Shown one piece after another: positions 1 to 11,370 of a stretch of 64,000 nt of DNA. This DNA comes from Gambelia wislizenii (Eukaryota > Chordata > Lepidosauria > Squamata > Crotaphytidae). Under the pieces are notes generated by a model. The model searched no databases, had not been told where the DNA came from, and saw only the letters and a program-made list of their open reading frames with translations. The stretch is from the NCBI GenBank assembly GCA_030847615.1, contig JAUMIR010000005.1, positions 241,962,645-242,026,644 on the forward strand, in the 5' to 3' direction. Every line of letters begins with the position of its first letter. Position 1 is the stretch's first letter. A program made the translations under genes and the position numbers.

Positions 1-1656
1 AAAGAAAACACATCAACTCCCCATATTCTGTGGGCACTCTCGCTTAAATAACCCCACCAGTCACAATCCTCTTCAGCACGTTCCTCTTCCTTTCTACTAC
101 TTTCACAAAAACTGTTCCAGCACTTATCAAAGTGGATTTGGTTTGTGCACACAGGTATTGAATTTATCCTGCTGTAATTGCTCTTTTTTGTCTGTAATTG
201 TTGCTTGTGTTTACAGTTTTATTATTAGTGTTTTAATGGGTTGTGTGAAAAGTATCCATGGAGGTAATACTCATAACCATTTTGGGTTCCAGGGACTGTA
301 ATGGTATTAAACATTTAAAATCAAGATTCTCAAGATGCAAAGTTTACTTTCATAAGTGTCTGTGTCTGTCTGTCACATCTTCTTGTTCTTGACACTATAT
401 AGCAGAATAGCATTTGAAACAAGAAAGAGTTAACAAGAAATAAAAATGAATACATCAACTTTTTTTCTTCTTAATCACTAATTTTTGTCTTTGAATATGT
501 AGTAATTGCTGGAAGCACCACAGCACTGCTAGACAGTGGCTTCTCTTAGCATCTGTCAAATAATGTTGAAGATTATGCAGGCACACATATCAAGGATATC
601 AAACATATCCATGCTCTAAGGCTGTAATAATATTCATGCAGAAGACATGGACTCTTGCCAAACAGCTATTAACTTTCTCTAGTGTGCATAAGCTTAAGGC
701 AAAAGTATGTGAATGCATTTATGAACAGGTCCTTAGAATAGATTTTATAGGGAAAGTAAGAATAGGCAGGGAAGGGAGTGCTATAAAAATATTGTATGTT
801 ATATTATTAATGTAAAATAGCTTCCAGGTATTCTACATATAGAACAATTGTTCTTTCCAACAAGGGTTCAGTGGCTATAGTCTTCCCATTCACATATACA
901 TTAAAATTGTCTTTAGAGATGTACAAGCAGCATCTTAGTTGCACTCATGTCCTATCACTGGGCTTCTCATATGCAACTAACTGACCACTGTGGACAAAAT
1001 GCTGGTCCAGTTTAGCATGACTTTTCACATGTTCTTATGTGTCCGGAAAAACCTTCCTATTATTTATCAAAGTAGACCTATGTTAAAAACAGCAGACTGG
1101 ATTTTTCTATTAGTAAAAAACAAATGTAAAAACATGCCCAGTAATTCCCTTTACTCTCACCTATCCATGTTCAAAGTAAAATTCCTGATGGTAGTCAGGA
1201 TGTAATGCATCCATTAGATGACCTTCAACACAAAGAAGCTCAAAGCATACCTGCAGCATGTGGAAGTAACACTTTTTTTTCCATCAGAGGTGATTAAACA
1301 TCCACTTGCTTAAAATATCTCTTCTGAGATTGCTTTTGACACACAACCAAAAAAAGGCTATGCCAAAAAACCCTTATTTTAATTGCCTTTTTAGAACTTT
1401 ACAAATTAATAATCAGCTTTCTTGTAGATTCCTTCTAGGCATCAAGGAAGGTGGAACAAAATAAATCCCTTCAATATAACAGCCATATAAGAAGATGTAA
1501 AGAGATGAAATTTAGGAAAAGATTTTTAAGTATTTTATTCTGGTTTTCCTTTGAGAAGTTCAGAGCAGTGTAACATCATGCCCACAGAAGACTAATAAGG
1601 ATGAGGCTCAGGCTATTTCCTCAGAACAAGGACAGTTATTACCTTGGGTGTGTATA
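1..1656. other. AT-rich sequence, nothing recognised
   Basis: No open frame with family-like features, no recognised repeat and no RNA gene seen on either strand. Probably old, diverged intergenic or intronic DNA. Confidence 0.5.
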
Positions 1657-1876
1657 TGCCTTGAAGTTGCATATCGACATCAATTTCCCATGAATTTCAT
1701 AGTGTTTTCTTAGGCAAGGAATATTCAAGGGATGCTTTTGTCAGTTCCTTGCTCTGAAATATAGCCTACAGCACCTGGTATTCATTAGCGGTTTCCAATA
1801 CAAGTACGAACCAGGGCTGACCCTGCTTAGCTTCCAAGAACAGACAGGATACAGTGCCTTTAGAGTATTTAGGTCC
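1657..1876 (-). mobile_element. 5S-rRNA-derived SINE with BovB-like tail
   Basis: Read on the minus strand, the right half (about 1745-1876) follows 5S rRNA from its 5' part through to the CCTGGTATTC / TAGCCTACAGCACC end. The plus strand shows ACCAGGGCTGACCCTGCTTAGC, the complement of the conserved 5S core. The left half (1657-1745) resembles the BovB/Sauria 3' tail, with a 'cttgaagttgcatatcgac' motif. A 5S head plus a LINE-matched tail is the layout of a 5S-type (SINE3-like) retroposon using internal 5S promoter boxes. This copy is diverged and surely silent. It is not a functional 5S gene, because the tail is fused on and the promoter boxes carry substitutions. Confidence 0.8.
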
Positions 1877-2035
1877 TTAGTTATTATCTTATTCAGGGAT
1901 AGCCCAGCTGCAGCCCTGAAACTTATCTTCTGATACAGAACCTTCCATTGAAAGTCTAAGACAAGTGTGAGAGTGAAAAATCAGGTGAGGATCCTTTAAC
2001 AGTCCAGTCAGCTCCTCAGGGAGTACAGTACTTGG

Positions 2036-2568
2036 GAGAAATAAATCACCAGGAACAGATTGCATACCAATAGAGCTGCTTCAAGCTACAGAGACAGAAT
2101 CTACTCTAGTTCTAACTAAAACCTTTCAACAAATATTGGGGGGGGGCAATGGCCCACAGATTAGAAATGCTCAATATACATTTCTATCCCTCAAAAAGAA
2201 GACACTAAAGATTGCCATAAACACAGGGCTATTGTATTAATTTCCCATGCAAGCAAAGTCATGATCGAAATTCTACAGCTGAGACATCTACCGTATAAGG
2301 AGCAGATTATCCGAAACGGGTTCAGGAAAGGAAGAGCCACTAGGGATCACTTTGCAAGCATACGTTGGATAACGAAGCACACCAAAGAATTCCAAAAGAA
2401 AATCAGCTTGTGCTTTATAGACTAGAGCCAAGCCTTTGATTGTATAGATCACAAAAAGGTATGGATTGCCCTTAAAAATATGGGTGAGCCACAACATTTG
2501 ATTGTCATGGTGTCCAACCTGTACTCAGGACAAAAGGCTACTGTTAGAACAGAATACAGAGATTCAGA
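2036..2568 (+). pseudogene. BovB-like (RTE) reverse transcriptase fragment
   Basis: Broken plus-strand frames give an RTE reverse transcriptase. The N-terminal part reads like 'SPGTDCIPIELLQA' near 2044-2088. After a gap come 'GFRKGRATRDHFASIRWI' (about 2320-2375), then 'AFDCIDHKKVW' (about 2430-2465), and 'NLYSGQKATVRTEY' (about 2515-2560). These match RT domains 1-3 of BovB-type LINEs in order. Stops and frame changes lie between them, for example a stop just before SQAFDC. The catalytic FADD region and the endonuclease are absent. A G7 run at 2139-2146 marks one disrupted spot. An old dead fragment; it could belong to a sister RTE family. Confidence 0.75.
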
Positions 2569-3625
2569 ATAAAGTACATATTAAGCACTTTCCATATTAA
2601 AATGAATCATGATTTTAAAACAGATGAGCTAACAATTTTTTTAGCCTTCTCACCATCTCATCCCAGAACCTTAACAGGTAGCTAAGTTGGGACTTCAGAT
2701 ACAACCCATCAACAATTAATTTGAACATCTGTACCTGGGGAGATGTTCAGGGACAGTTGATAAGAGTTGGGCACATGACCTTCAAAAACAAATGTATGAT
2801 ATAGAGGACCCAAGTATAAAATCACATGTAGACAAGGCTTTGCATGTACTGTATACGTAAGGCTCCGTGGGCTATGCTCCATGAGCGTCAACACAGACTT
2901 TGGATTGCAGTGGTGCTATGTACTTGTGGGCCAGTGAGGGGATCTTTCTGCTGCTGTACCAGGACTACCACCAGCTGATTGGAGAACATGAGACTGTCCA
3001 ACTGCTTTTTCTGTATCTTTGCCATGTATCCTTTTCTGTGCAACTTAGCAATAAAGCTTTAAACCTTTCCTACATGTATGGTTATTGCTCTTGGTCCTAA
3101 AAGAACCTCTTGCCTTTAGTAAAACACTGTTTCAAAACCATCACAACTCTTTTCAATTTGTCAGTATGATTGTCATTTCACTACATCACATAACAATCAG
3201 CAGTTGAGCAACTTATGCTTTAAACTTTATTTCTAGCTGCACTTTCCTGGATATAGTTTTTCCAAATTGGCAGCCCATTTAATCAAAGCTGTTGTGGGTG
3301 TGGGTTCTGGGAGCCTACTATAGGCTATTTTCAAATATAGAAAATTAGTAATGGACAATTAAACCATAAAATAGTCCTTATCTTCGGAAAAGCATGTTTG
3401 GAGTTGGTATAACTATAAACACAAAACATTCTTTTGAATACTTACTCTTTTTGATTATCATAACACTTTCTATTTTAAACCGATTTTTACTTTGAGGTAG
3501 AGAGGAGAATTTTTTAAAAATCCTTATGAATATTAAACATGGAAATCAAGCAAGGCGTTTGATTTAAGGACTTTGGAAAGTAGTTAAGCAGAGCTAGAGA
3601 AAGCACATCAAAGTTAATATAGATA
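2569..3625. other. Unassigned AT-rich sequence
   Basis: Contains only short chance frames. I recognise no repeat family. The stretch 2700-3110 is slightly richer in GC but lacks splice signals or family motifs that I can support. Confidence 0.4.
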
Positions 3626-3858
3626 TTGTTGTTGTGTATCTTCAACTCTTGTAAGGCTTATGGTAACCCTAAGGTAAACCTATCATGGGGTTTTCTTGGA
3701 AAGATTTATTGAGAAGGGGTTTGCCACCGGCTTCTTCTGAGACCGAGAGTGTGACATGCCCAAAGTCATCCTCTGGACTTCCATGGTCAAACAGGGATTT
3801 GAATGCTGGTCTCCAGAGTCCTAGTTCGACACTCAAACCGCTACACCACACTAGCTCA
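3626..3858 (-). mobile_element. Sauria-type SINE
   Basis: Read on the minus strand it begins with a tRNA-like head (GTGTAGCGGTTTGAGTGTCG, then a B-box-like stretch). It continues through the conserved central GACTTTGGGCATGTC-like block and ends in a BovB-like tail followed by (CAA)n, seen here as TTGTTGTTGTG at 3626. Nearly full length. Such SINEs are mobilised in trans by RTE/BovB machinery. Confidence 0.85.
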
Positions 3859-3949
3859 CTAACATAGATCCATGGTATACCATTTCCCACTTTGACCATC
3901 TATTTCATTTTGACATCCAAGGTTGAGTCAAAATGTCACATGAAACTAA

Positions 3950-4075
3950 CAGGAATATAGGAAGTTGCCTCATCCTGTCAAACCATCGGTCCACCTAGCT
4001 CAATACTGTCAACCCTGACTAGCAGCAGTTCTCCAAAGTTTCAATCACGATTCTTTCTTAACCTTAACTGGAAAC
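3950..4075 (-). mobile_element. tRNA-related SINE fragment (second family)
   Basis: The motif 'ggaagttgcctcatcctgtcaaaccatcggtcc...agctcaatactgtc...agcagcagttctcc' matches a widespread reptile SINE whose other end carries a tRNA B-box-like 'ctgaacccaggacattctatatgcaaagg', seen in this window at 31458-31486. Only the non-tRNA part is present here. Confidence 0.5.
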
Positions 4076-4844
4076 CACTGGTATTATTTCCTTCCTGGTC
4101 TTTCATCCCAGTACGAAACAAGTACCTAATCCTGCTGAGTTTCTACAATCAGACAAAAAAGCAGGTGTGTTCAGGGTGGTATGGAGGCATATACAAAAAA
4201 GGGCTTATTTACACCAGCCAGGATATGCCAGCTCCCCAACAGTGCATCCTGGCTCCAAATCTGTCCCATTCTCCACCGTTACCTCAACAAAACAGGCTGG
4301 AGTACAAACAGAACACTGGCTGATCACTGCAACCACTGCTGCCACCATTTTCAGTGCTGACATGGAAGCCAGGAAAGGGGCCCACAGCATCTGACTGAAG
4401 GCCTCCTGCATGTGACCAGCCTTGGTCACATGCTGAGGGACCCCTACCTGGCTTCCAAGAGAGCCAGGGAGCTGGCAGCGACAGCAAGGGATGGCGTGTT
4501 GGGATGGGTTCCCACTAGGGTTGCTATATGTCCTGGAAAGCCAGGAAAATCCCAGATTAAAGGGACTAAAAATTGCCCCATCCAGCTGGGCTTCTTGAAG
4601 CAGCAGATCCTGGATTCCTTCAGAGCTGGGGGAATCCAGGATCTATTTGCTGCATTCAAGCAGCCCAGCCCAACAGGCTGGCATAGCAACAGTGGGAGGA
4701 CATGGGGAGGTCTTCCATGGGTGGCAGTTTTGTGGGGGAGGCACTCCCTCCTGCTTCACTCTCCTGCCTGCCCACTTCCTTCCCTCCACGCTCGCATGTC
4801 CCTGCCTGATCTCTTGCTTCCCCATGAAGTTCTGGTGTGTCTTT

Positions 4845-5040
4845 GGGACAGATTTAAATATTTGAAGGGATGTCATACTGAGGATGGAGCAAGCTTGTAT
4901 TCTGCTGCTCCAGAGACTAGGACACAAAGCAATGGGTTCAAACTACAGGAAAAGAGATTCCACTTAAACATGAGGAAGAATTTCCTGACAGAGCTGTTCG
5001 GAAGTGGAATACCCTGCTTCAGAGTGTGGTGGAGTTATAT
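4845..5040 (+). mobile_element. CR1 LINE, ORF2 C-terminal/3' fragment
   Basis: The frame encodes the C-terminal CR1 ORF2 block ([23 protein letters not shown], then KLQEKRFHLNMRKNFLT). It stays open into upstream non-CR1 sequence, giving a misleading 237-codon frame from 4412. The copy is truncated at both ends and lacks the terminal ATTCTATG repeat. Confidence 0.85.
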
Positions 5041-5321
5041 GTTAGAATCTGAGGTAGCTGCATATTTGCTGCCTGGGCTCTTTTATGAAAACACTTCTCT
5101 GAGCAGTGCCTTTATTAAAAACTAAAATCTAATACATGTTGAACCCTCATAAAAAGTTTTCTGCTTACTTGGCATTCTATTTCTGCAAGGACTCTGCAAT
5201 TAATACACAGACTCCACTACTAAATTACCAATAATCTAGACCATTTGTATTGAATGGTTTTGAGCTTTCTGCTGTGTGTTTATTTTTTAGGGCATGTTTG
5301 TGCACATGGGTGTGTGCCTTT

Positions 5322-5508
5322 AAGGAGCCAACATGATGTAGCTGTTTGAATGTTGGACTATGACTTTGGAGAACAGGGTTGGAATCCTGCTTGGCCATGA
5401 AAACCCACTGGGTGACCATTGGCAAGTCACACACTCTCATCCTCAGAAAACCCCATGATAGGTTCACCTTAGGGTTGCCATAGATTGAAATGACTTAAAA
5501 GCACACAG
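5322..5508 (+). mobile_element. Sauria-type SINE, internally deleted
   Basis: tRNA-like head with B-box-like 'gggttggaatcctgc', then 'ggccatgaaaacccactgggtgacc', then directly the BovB-like tail 'ccatagattgaaatgactt'. The usual segment between the central block and the tail is shortened. Confidence 0.85.
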
Positions 5509-5511
5509 GAA

Positions 5512-5657
5512 GTGTCTTCGAGTTGGCTGTCAACTTACCATGACCAAATGAATTTTATAGGGTTTTCTTAGGCAATACTCAGAAGTGTTTTGTCAATTCC
5601 TTTCTCTGAAATATAGCCTATAGCACCCAGTATTTGTAGGCAGTCTCCCATCCAAGA
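5512..5657 (-). mobile_element. 5S-derived SINE, 5'-truncated copy
   Basis: Same family as 1657-1876: shared blocks 'ggttttcttaggcaa', 'ctctgaaatatagcctatagcaccc' and 'tctcccatccaag'. Only the 3' end of the 5S-like head is left. It lies directly against the tail of the preceding Sauria SINE, so one probably inserted next to the other's tail. Confidence 0.75.
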
Positions 5658-6395
5658 TTTTTTTATTGCTTTGTGTCAGAAACATTTTAAGGTTTGTTTT
5701 TTTCACTTTCAATGTCATCTTTATTCCTGATATATGCATAAAGCCTTACAAGTCTCAGTTTTGGTTCACTATGCAAATACCATTGAATTGTGACCCATGG
5801 GAGTTTTTAATAGTTCAATGGTGCTAAGTATTTTGACTTACTTAATTGTGTCAAACATTTTTATTGGAGGGGTTATTTTTTTACTATAATGTCCATAAAT
5901 AACATGTAAGGACATATACTCATTCACTTTTGACAATCAAGTCTCCTGAAAGCCTAATGTTCCTTTAGGTCTGTTAAATATTTTTAGCAATTGTAATATT
6001 TTAGGCTAGATGCAACCCCCTTCTGGAACCCGTGTAATATGAACTTAATGGGGGGAAAAGAATAGAAAAACAGCTCTGAACTCCTATAGATTTGACAGCC
6101 TGAGACTCAATGGGCTAAGTTTATAAGACTGATTTTTTTTTTTTTACCTTCCCCTGTTCCCCATTTCTAGAAGTCCCCCTGGGTAAAAATCTCAAAGTTC
6201 AAACTCCCTCAGACATTATTTGAAATCTGTAGGCAGCAAAATTTGCATTCCTATGTATCCTTAGCTAACTCTTTCAAGTAACACACATATCCACAACTAT
6301 GCCAAGTGTAAAATAAGTACATGCAAGGATCAACCAGATGACAAATGGCTGTCCAAACACTAAATGTTCAATTTGAGTACTTCACAATTGTCCCT
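5658..6395. other. Unassigned AT-rich sequence
   Basis: Poly-T at 6128-6142 and no recognised element. Confidence 0.4.
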
Positions 6396-6838
6396 GTTAG
6401 GGGTTATGAAACTTCACCCTCCAGTGCATGTGCAAAGTTCAAGCGCACACACAATGATTCCTGGCACTTACTGTCTTCCAGCTATAGAAGGGATTCAGCA
6501 GAGTATCAGCTTCTTGGTTAAAAGGAGTTTACTGAGTTCAACAGCAAATAGGAACAGTAAAATAAGAATAACAACCAATTACCTGCTTCTAGCAATCATC
6601 AACTACAACTAGCTTCACAGACTACACAAAATAACCCACACAACATGTGCAAAGCCTCATGGTTTAAATAGATCCAAATTGGTTGTTGCAAGTCTCTGCA
6701 AGCCTAGTCGTTACATCAGATCGAGCCATGAGCTCATTCCACCCAGGTGTTCCTAGTTAACAGCTGCCTTGAGTTTTGGCCTTGGATAACTTGGCTTGGG
6801 CCAGTTCAAAACTAGTTCAGCTGAAAACACTTTGTCAC
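6396..6838 (-). mobile_element. Possible solo LTR
   Basis: Bounded by TG...CA on either strand. Read on the minus strand it has a TATTTAAA-like box (around 6665) and a CAGTAAACTCC stretch (around 6525) placed as an LTR TATA and R/U5 region might be, ending CCCCTAACA. No target duplication is visible, and no internal retroviral sequence flanks it. Weak evidence; it could be another repeat class. Confidence 0.3.
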
Positions 6839-8027
6839 TAACATTCACTTTCTGTTTAGTATCAATAAAATCAATTTCTCATATATTTGGGAGTTGTACA
6901 TACCCTGACAGTCCCTTCCTCGAAAAAGCAATCCTGGAACAAGGCTGGCAGGTAAAAAAACGTGATATGGCTCCCATACTTTTAATAGTTGTGAAGAAGA
7001 GGGAATTTCAGCAGGAGGAACTTGCATGACAAGCAGTACCTTCTAGCAAAAAACAAACAAACACAAACGCTATGGACTAAAACTCAACCAGAGCTATAGT
7101 GGTATAATGTGTAACACAAGATATATAGGAACACAAGTAACGTGAAATGAGAAAAAATGAGAAAAAAATTATAATAACAATGATATCGATTATAAAATAT
7201 ACATAACATATCTAACTAAATATCCTCAAAAAGATACTCCATTAAAACTTCCAAGGTTGCTTGTAGTTAGCTTCCCACATAGTAAAGCTCTAAAATGTCT
7301 ATATGAAACTGTGGAAAAATATGTTCATATGAAAATACGTTCATATGAAACTATAGAAGAATATATTTCAAAAATAGTCTGTGGTAAGGCTTCTCCATCT
7401 GTAGCTGTCAATAAAATCTTGTATAGAAAGATTTCCCAAAGGGGTACATCCAGCCCTGAGTTACCAAGATATTTTGAGAGTCTGCCTCAGTAACAATACT
7501 TAAACTTTTGTTAACTGGATACCATTAATAGTATATGTTTGTATATCTATGGGAAATAAATACATTATTACCAACTTCATCTTGTAACAGTATACCAGAA
7601 CAATTGATAACATGTATAATAAATAAATAACATACTCACAGTCAAGAAGATGAATTCCACACATTGTATAAACTAGTAACCAAATGCAACTTAAATAGAC
7701 CATTAATTGCATATTAAACCCATGTGGGATTATGGTTCTCAAGAAAAAAGACCAAATTGCCTCTCTTCTTAAAAGAACAGCTTTCATTGAGTTTTAGCCC
7801 ACAGTGTTTGTTTTTTGTTAGTTATTTTAGAGGTGGGTTACAGGGTATTCATACCCTCCTTTGGAAGCAATAACTTCTAAATTATTTCATCTACATCTAC
7901 ACAACGATTAAATTTTAATAGGAGCCCTGTCTTGTTTCTCACCTGGCAACCCTACCAAAGAAATACCTTGGATGATACAATCTCCCTTTGCCTCTGAGCA
8001 GCTTGCAAACATTCAAGGCAAGATAAA
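6839..8027. other. Unassigned AT-rich sequence
   Basis: Short chance frames only. A small internal repetition of 'gaaact(a/g)t(g/a)gaa(g/a)aatat' occurs around 7303-7365. Confidence 0.4.
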
Positions 8028-8229
8028 GCCAAATCCACACTACACAAATAGTTCAGTTTGAAACTGGGTTATTTGTCATGGCTCCTTCCTATTGAATCCT
8101 GGGAGTTGTAGTCTTTAGCCGTATCTGCCAGAGTGCTGATGCCTCACCAAACTACAAATCCCAGGATTCCATAGGAATGAGCCATGGCAAATAAACCAAA
8201 CAGGATTATTTGTGTAGTGTGGATTTGGC
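8028..8229. mobile_element. Palindromic MITE with perfect 23-bp inverted ends
   Basis: The left end GCCAAATCCACACTACACAA (continuing ATA) is exactly complementary to the right end at 8207-8229. Inner arms also pair ('cctgggagttgtagt' against 'actacaaatcccagg', and 'tcatggctccttcct' against 'aggaatgagccatgg'). The whole 202-bp unit can fold into one long hairpin. It has no coding capacity. This fits a nonautonomous cut-and-paste element, probably hAT-related, though no 8-bp target duplication is clear. Confidence 0.85.
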
Positions 8230-8411
8230 CCTAGCCACATTCTGGATATCCAGGTGGGCCTTCTTTCTTCATGCGCAAGCTGCTTTTGTTGTGTTATTCA
8301 TAAGATATTGGTAAGTCCATCTCAGTTAGCTAATTCAGTGTTCCATTTTATCTGGAAAGTCACAGGATATTTTTGAACATCTCTGTGTTTAGTATTTTAA
8401 TTGATGTGCAC

Positions 8412-9168
8412 ATATGCCTTTGCAAAGCCATATAGCGCATTTGGAAGACTTCACAAAAGAGTCTGGAGTAATAAATACCTGAGGCGAAGCACAAAAATCA
8501 GTGTGTATAGAGCCATTGTACTGTCTATTTTCCTTTATGGATCTGAAACATGGGTCACCACCTACAACTATCGCCACCACCTACGACTCCTCGAACACTT
8601 TCATCAGCGCTGTATACGCACAATCCTAAATATACACTGGACTGACTATGTTACAAATGTTGCTGTCCTTGAGCAAGCAGGGATCACCAGCATTGAGGCC
8701 ATGATATTGAGAACACAGCTGCGCTGGGCAGGGCACGTTTCTAGGATGGAGGACCATCGCCTCCCAAAAATAGTACTCTACGGTGAATTCGCCATGGGTC
8801 AGCGTAAGAGGGGCACTCCAAAAAACGCTACAAGGACTCCCTGAAACAACATCTCAGGCTCAGCCAAACTGATCACCAACAGTGGTCCGCCCTGGCCTCA
8901 CATCGGGAGGCATGGAGACGCAGTATCCACAATGCTGCAGCCTTATTAGAGAACTCAGGCCAAACAAGTCTTGAAGAGAAACAACAACGCAGAAAGAATC
9001 ACAACCCGGAAACATCACCCAAGGAGACCTTCTGCTGTGGTGCTTTCTGCCAACCGGACTTGTTTATCTCAGTTTGGCCTTTTTAGTCATCAGCATACTT
9101 GCAGAAAGCATGGGATGAGTCCTTCCTGAATCTTTGTTTGGGAAGAAAAGCCAGAGAGAGAGAGAGAG
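8412..9168 (+). pseudogene. Non-LTR LINE 3' end with C-terminal C2HC finger
   Basis: Longest local copy of a LINE present in six places in this window. The frame from about 8412 gives the region after the RT fingers (KISVYRAIVLSIFLYGSETW), then RTILNIHWTD, LRTQLRWAGHVSRMEDHRLPK and KRGTP. A frame change near 8820 leads to QWSALASHREAWRR, then a C-terminal finger (C-x2-C...H-x4-C in better copies), here broken. A 60-bp 3' UTR with a small TTCGTTTGCGAA-type hairpin and a (GA)n end at 9152-9168 follow. LYGSETW and GHVSRM are RTE/jockey-group features; I cannot settle the clade. It is 5'-truncated and lacks endonuclease and RT catalytic parts. Confidence 0.85.
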
Positions 9169-9221
9169 TGATATGCACAGTTTTAAGCTGATTAAAAGGA
9201 AGAAGGAAAGAGGGAGAAAAA

Positions 9222-9312
9222 AGAAATGTGGCAACACCTTTAAGACTAACTGGTTTTTATTTTTGCATGAGTTTACATGGATTTAAACCCACCTCTTCAG
9301 ATGCCAAGAGAT
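9222..9312 (+). repeat. 'cacctttaagactaac' interspersed repeat fragment
   Basis: Shares 'gtggcaacacctttaagactaactggt' and a later 'cctcttcagatgcc' with a sauropsid hairpin repeat, whose better-preserved copy lies at 48187-48295. Confidence 0.5.
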
Positions 9313-9720
9313 ATTTGTTAGTATTTGTTTAAGAAAACAACCAGCAGCCTTCATACAGTGGTTTCTAGAATGTATCTCTCACAGTTTCTTGGAGCATAAA
9401 ATGAATTATTATATTTTGATCCCAGTAGGCAGAGATAATCTGCATGCTTTACACTGCCTTCTTCCTTTTCCCAGAGCATTGTAAACAGGCCAGATGTGAT
9501 TCTCTGACTTTTCTGACAAATTAAATTTCAGTCTTATTTTAGTCCTAATCATGGAACCAAAGTTACCCTCCAGATTCTCAGGCTATTTGAGAGGATCACT
9601 TTGAAATTGATTTTGTTATATTATTGTGAAAGCTGACTTCTGTTGCTTTGAGAAGGCAGGGGATATGTCCTCATCTAGCTTTATATATCTTTATTTTAGC
9701 TAGTACAGATATGATGCGAT

Positions 9721-9941
9721 GGCGGTGTGCCTTTTCAGACTTATGGTGACCCTAAGGCAAACCTATCACAGGGTTTTCTTGGTAAGATTTGTTCAGAGGG
9801 GGTTTGTCTTTGCCTTCTCCTGAGGTTCAACAAGTGTGGCTTGCCCGAGTCATCCAGACTCTTTCCATGGCCAAGTAGGGATTCGGACCGTGGTCTCCAG
9901 AGTCATAGTCCAGTGCTCAAACCACTACACCACACTGGCTT
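9721..9941 (-). mobile_element. Sauria-type SINE
   Basis: On the minus strand: tRNA-like head (GTGTAGTGGTTTGAGCACTG, then ACCACGGTCCGAATCCC as B box), central block, BovB-like tail. Nearly full length and diverged. Confidence 0.85.
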
Positions 9942-10052
9942 TCAGTACAGGTATACCTCAGGAAAATTTAGTACCAGAGGCAAAAATAACATGGAAAGAT
10001 TAGGGATAGGTTCTTGTACCACAAAAGGAAGAGCAGTTCAATATGTTTTAAA

Positions 10053-10232
10053 GCAATGCTTTAAGCCCTTTCTTCTCCACCCCACTTCTCCTCCACCTCC
10101 TGGACTTCTTTTCCTTCCAACAGAAAGCAATGCTTTAAGCCATTTCTTTCCCACCCCATTTCTTCCCCTTGGACTTCTTTTCTTTCCAACAGAAAGCCAG
10201 GTTTTAAGCTGTTTCTTTCCCATCCCACTGAC
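10053..10232. repeat. Minisatellite, about 70-74-bp units, 2.5 copies
   Basis: Units start at 10053, 10127 and 10196. Each begins GCNATGCTTTAAGCC-like and ends 'ggacttcttttcYttccaacagaaa'; the third unit is partial. The tract is pyrimidine-rich on the plus strand, which produces open frames on both strands that are not genes. Confidence 0.8.
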
Positions 10233-10289
10233 ATCACATCTATCTTGTCAATGGAAGTAAGAGCAAATTTATTTTAAAGGTGCATGCCC

Positions 10290-10519
10290 CCACCAGCCAC
10301 TTTGTCATTAGAAGGCAATGCGATGACAAGTGTTATTATAGCGCAAGCTTCAATTCTGTTCTTAAATCGCTAGTGGTAATCATGTGACAATTCCATGGTG
10401 CTAGTATTGCACAATTACGGCAACATGTGATAATTACTGTAATCATGCCATGATGTTTCTGCTTTCCTTAATTGCAGAATTATAGCATTTTTAGACACTC
10501 ATCTGATAATGTCCTAATT
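10290..10519 (-). mobile_element. TIR element (type B), partial
   Basis: Its reverse complement is collinear with 38743-38890, sharing 'gtctaaaaatgct(a/g)taattc', 'atggcatgattacagtaattatcacatg' and 'ccactagc'. The end at 10519 reads TTAGGACATTATCAGATGAG on the minus strand, the same inverted-repeat end as the fuller copy at 38411. The distal end is not resolved. Confidence 0.7.
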
Positions 10520-10659
10520 TGGCTACTTCTTTGAAAACTTAGTCACAGCAGTCTTCCTCTTCTCCCATAAGTGGAACAACTGTTTCAAGAGTACTGGCAA
10601 AGGACTCAGGCTGGTACTATACAAAAAAGCTTTCTGTCTGTCCAGGCTCAAGGACTATT

Positions 10660-10766
10660 CTCGGCCATCTGTCAGGAATGATTTGATTATGTATTCCTGC
10701 ATGGCAGGGGGTTGTACTGGATGGCCCTTGAAGTCTCTTCTAACTCTATGATTCTATAATTCTATG
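10660..10766 (+). mobile_element. CR1 LINE 3' tail
   Basis: 'ggccatctgtcaggaatga', 'cctgcatggcaggggg' and 'ggatggcccttgaagtctcttctaac', then three ATTCTATG-type octamers at 10744-10766. This is the diagnostic CR1 3' end, strongly 5'-truncated. Confidence 0.9.
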
Positions 10767-10869
10767 TGCTGTAGCTGCTACCTATTGCTCACTTTTAGTC
10801 TGGTTCTATTTGGGCTCAGATGTGATGAAAATAATAAAAATAGAAGCTCTCACTCTTAATTAGAAATCC

Positions 10870-11368
10870 CCTATTCCTTTTGTAGTCCAGAAGTCTCAAT
10901 GACTGGAAAACGAGATGGTCACATAGGCACTAAGTGACCTTTTGTCCATCTGACCATGTCTTTGTCTTTCTTACAAGTCTTAATCCCTAATTTACAAATT
11001 TCTTGAAAATCAAGAAATTCCTTGCTTAAGTGATAGACTCTTTGTTGTAAACATCTAAAGTTCCTGTTGACTTAATTTCACATGCTATTTGCTTTGTTAG
11101 AACAAACATAGCCACCTCTGGGACAGCCTGAAAGTGTTGATGAATGTTTGACAGAGGATATGCTTTGATCTAAGATGCTAATGTTCATCTAATTGTTTAC
11201 AAGTTGTAAAAGGATACATAAGATGGACTCTGAAAACCATTCATTTGTCTCACTCTGGACCTCTAAAGTGTGTACCTTTATTTCTGCAGCAGAAATAAAC
11301 TTGCCTCCTGCACCTTCCTTTTGCTAATTTGGACCTTCTGCTGGGCAATGACTCTCACCCTTGTGACA
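10870..11368 (+). mobile_element. Possible solo LTR
   Basis: Around 11290-11310 there is an AATAAA signal in 'gcagcagaaataaacttgcc'. A CT-rich U5-like stretch follows, ending CCCTTGTGACA at 11368, where a MITE begins. The layout resembles a retroviral LTR R/U5, but the left end and target duplication are not identified and no gag, pol or env sequence is adjacent. Confidence 0.35.
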
Positions 11369-11370
11369 AA

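Noticed and set aside
1745..1876. Possible 5S rRNA gene
   Set aside because: Diverged, has a SINE tail, and a relative at 5512 shares the same chimeric structure.
4412..5125. 237-codon open frame, the longest plus-strand frame
   Set aside because: Its last third is a CR1 ORF2 C-terminus; the first part has no domain and simply stays open by chance.
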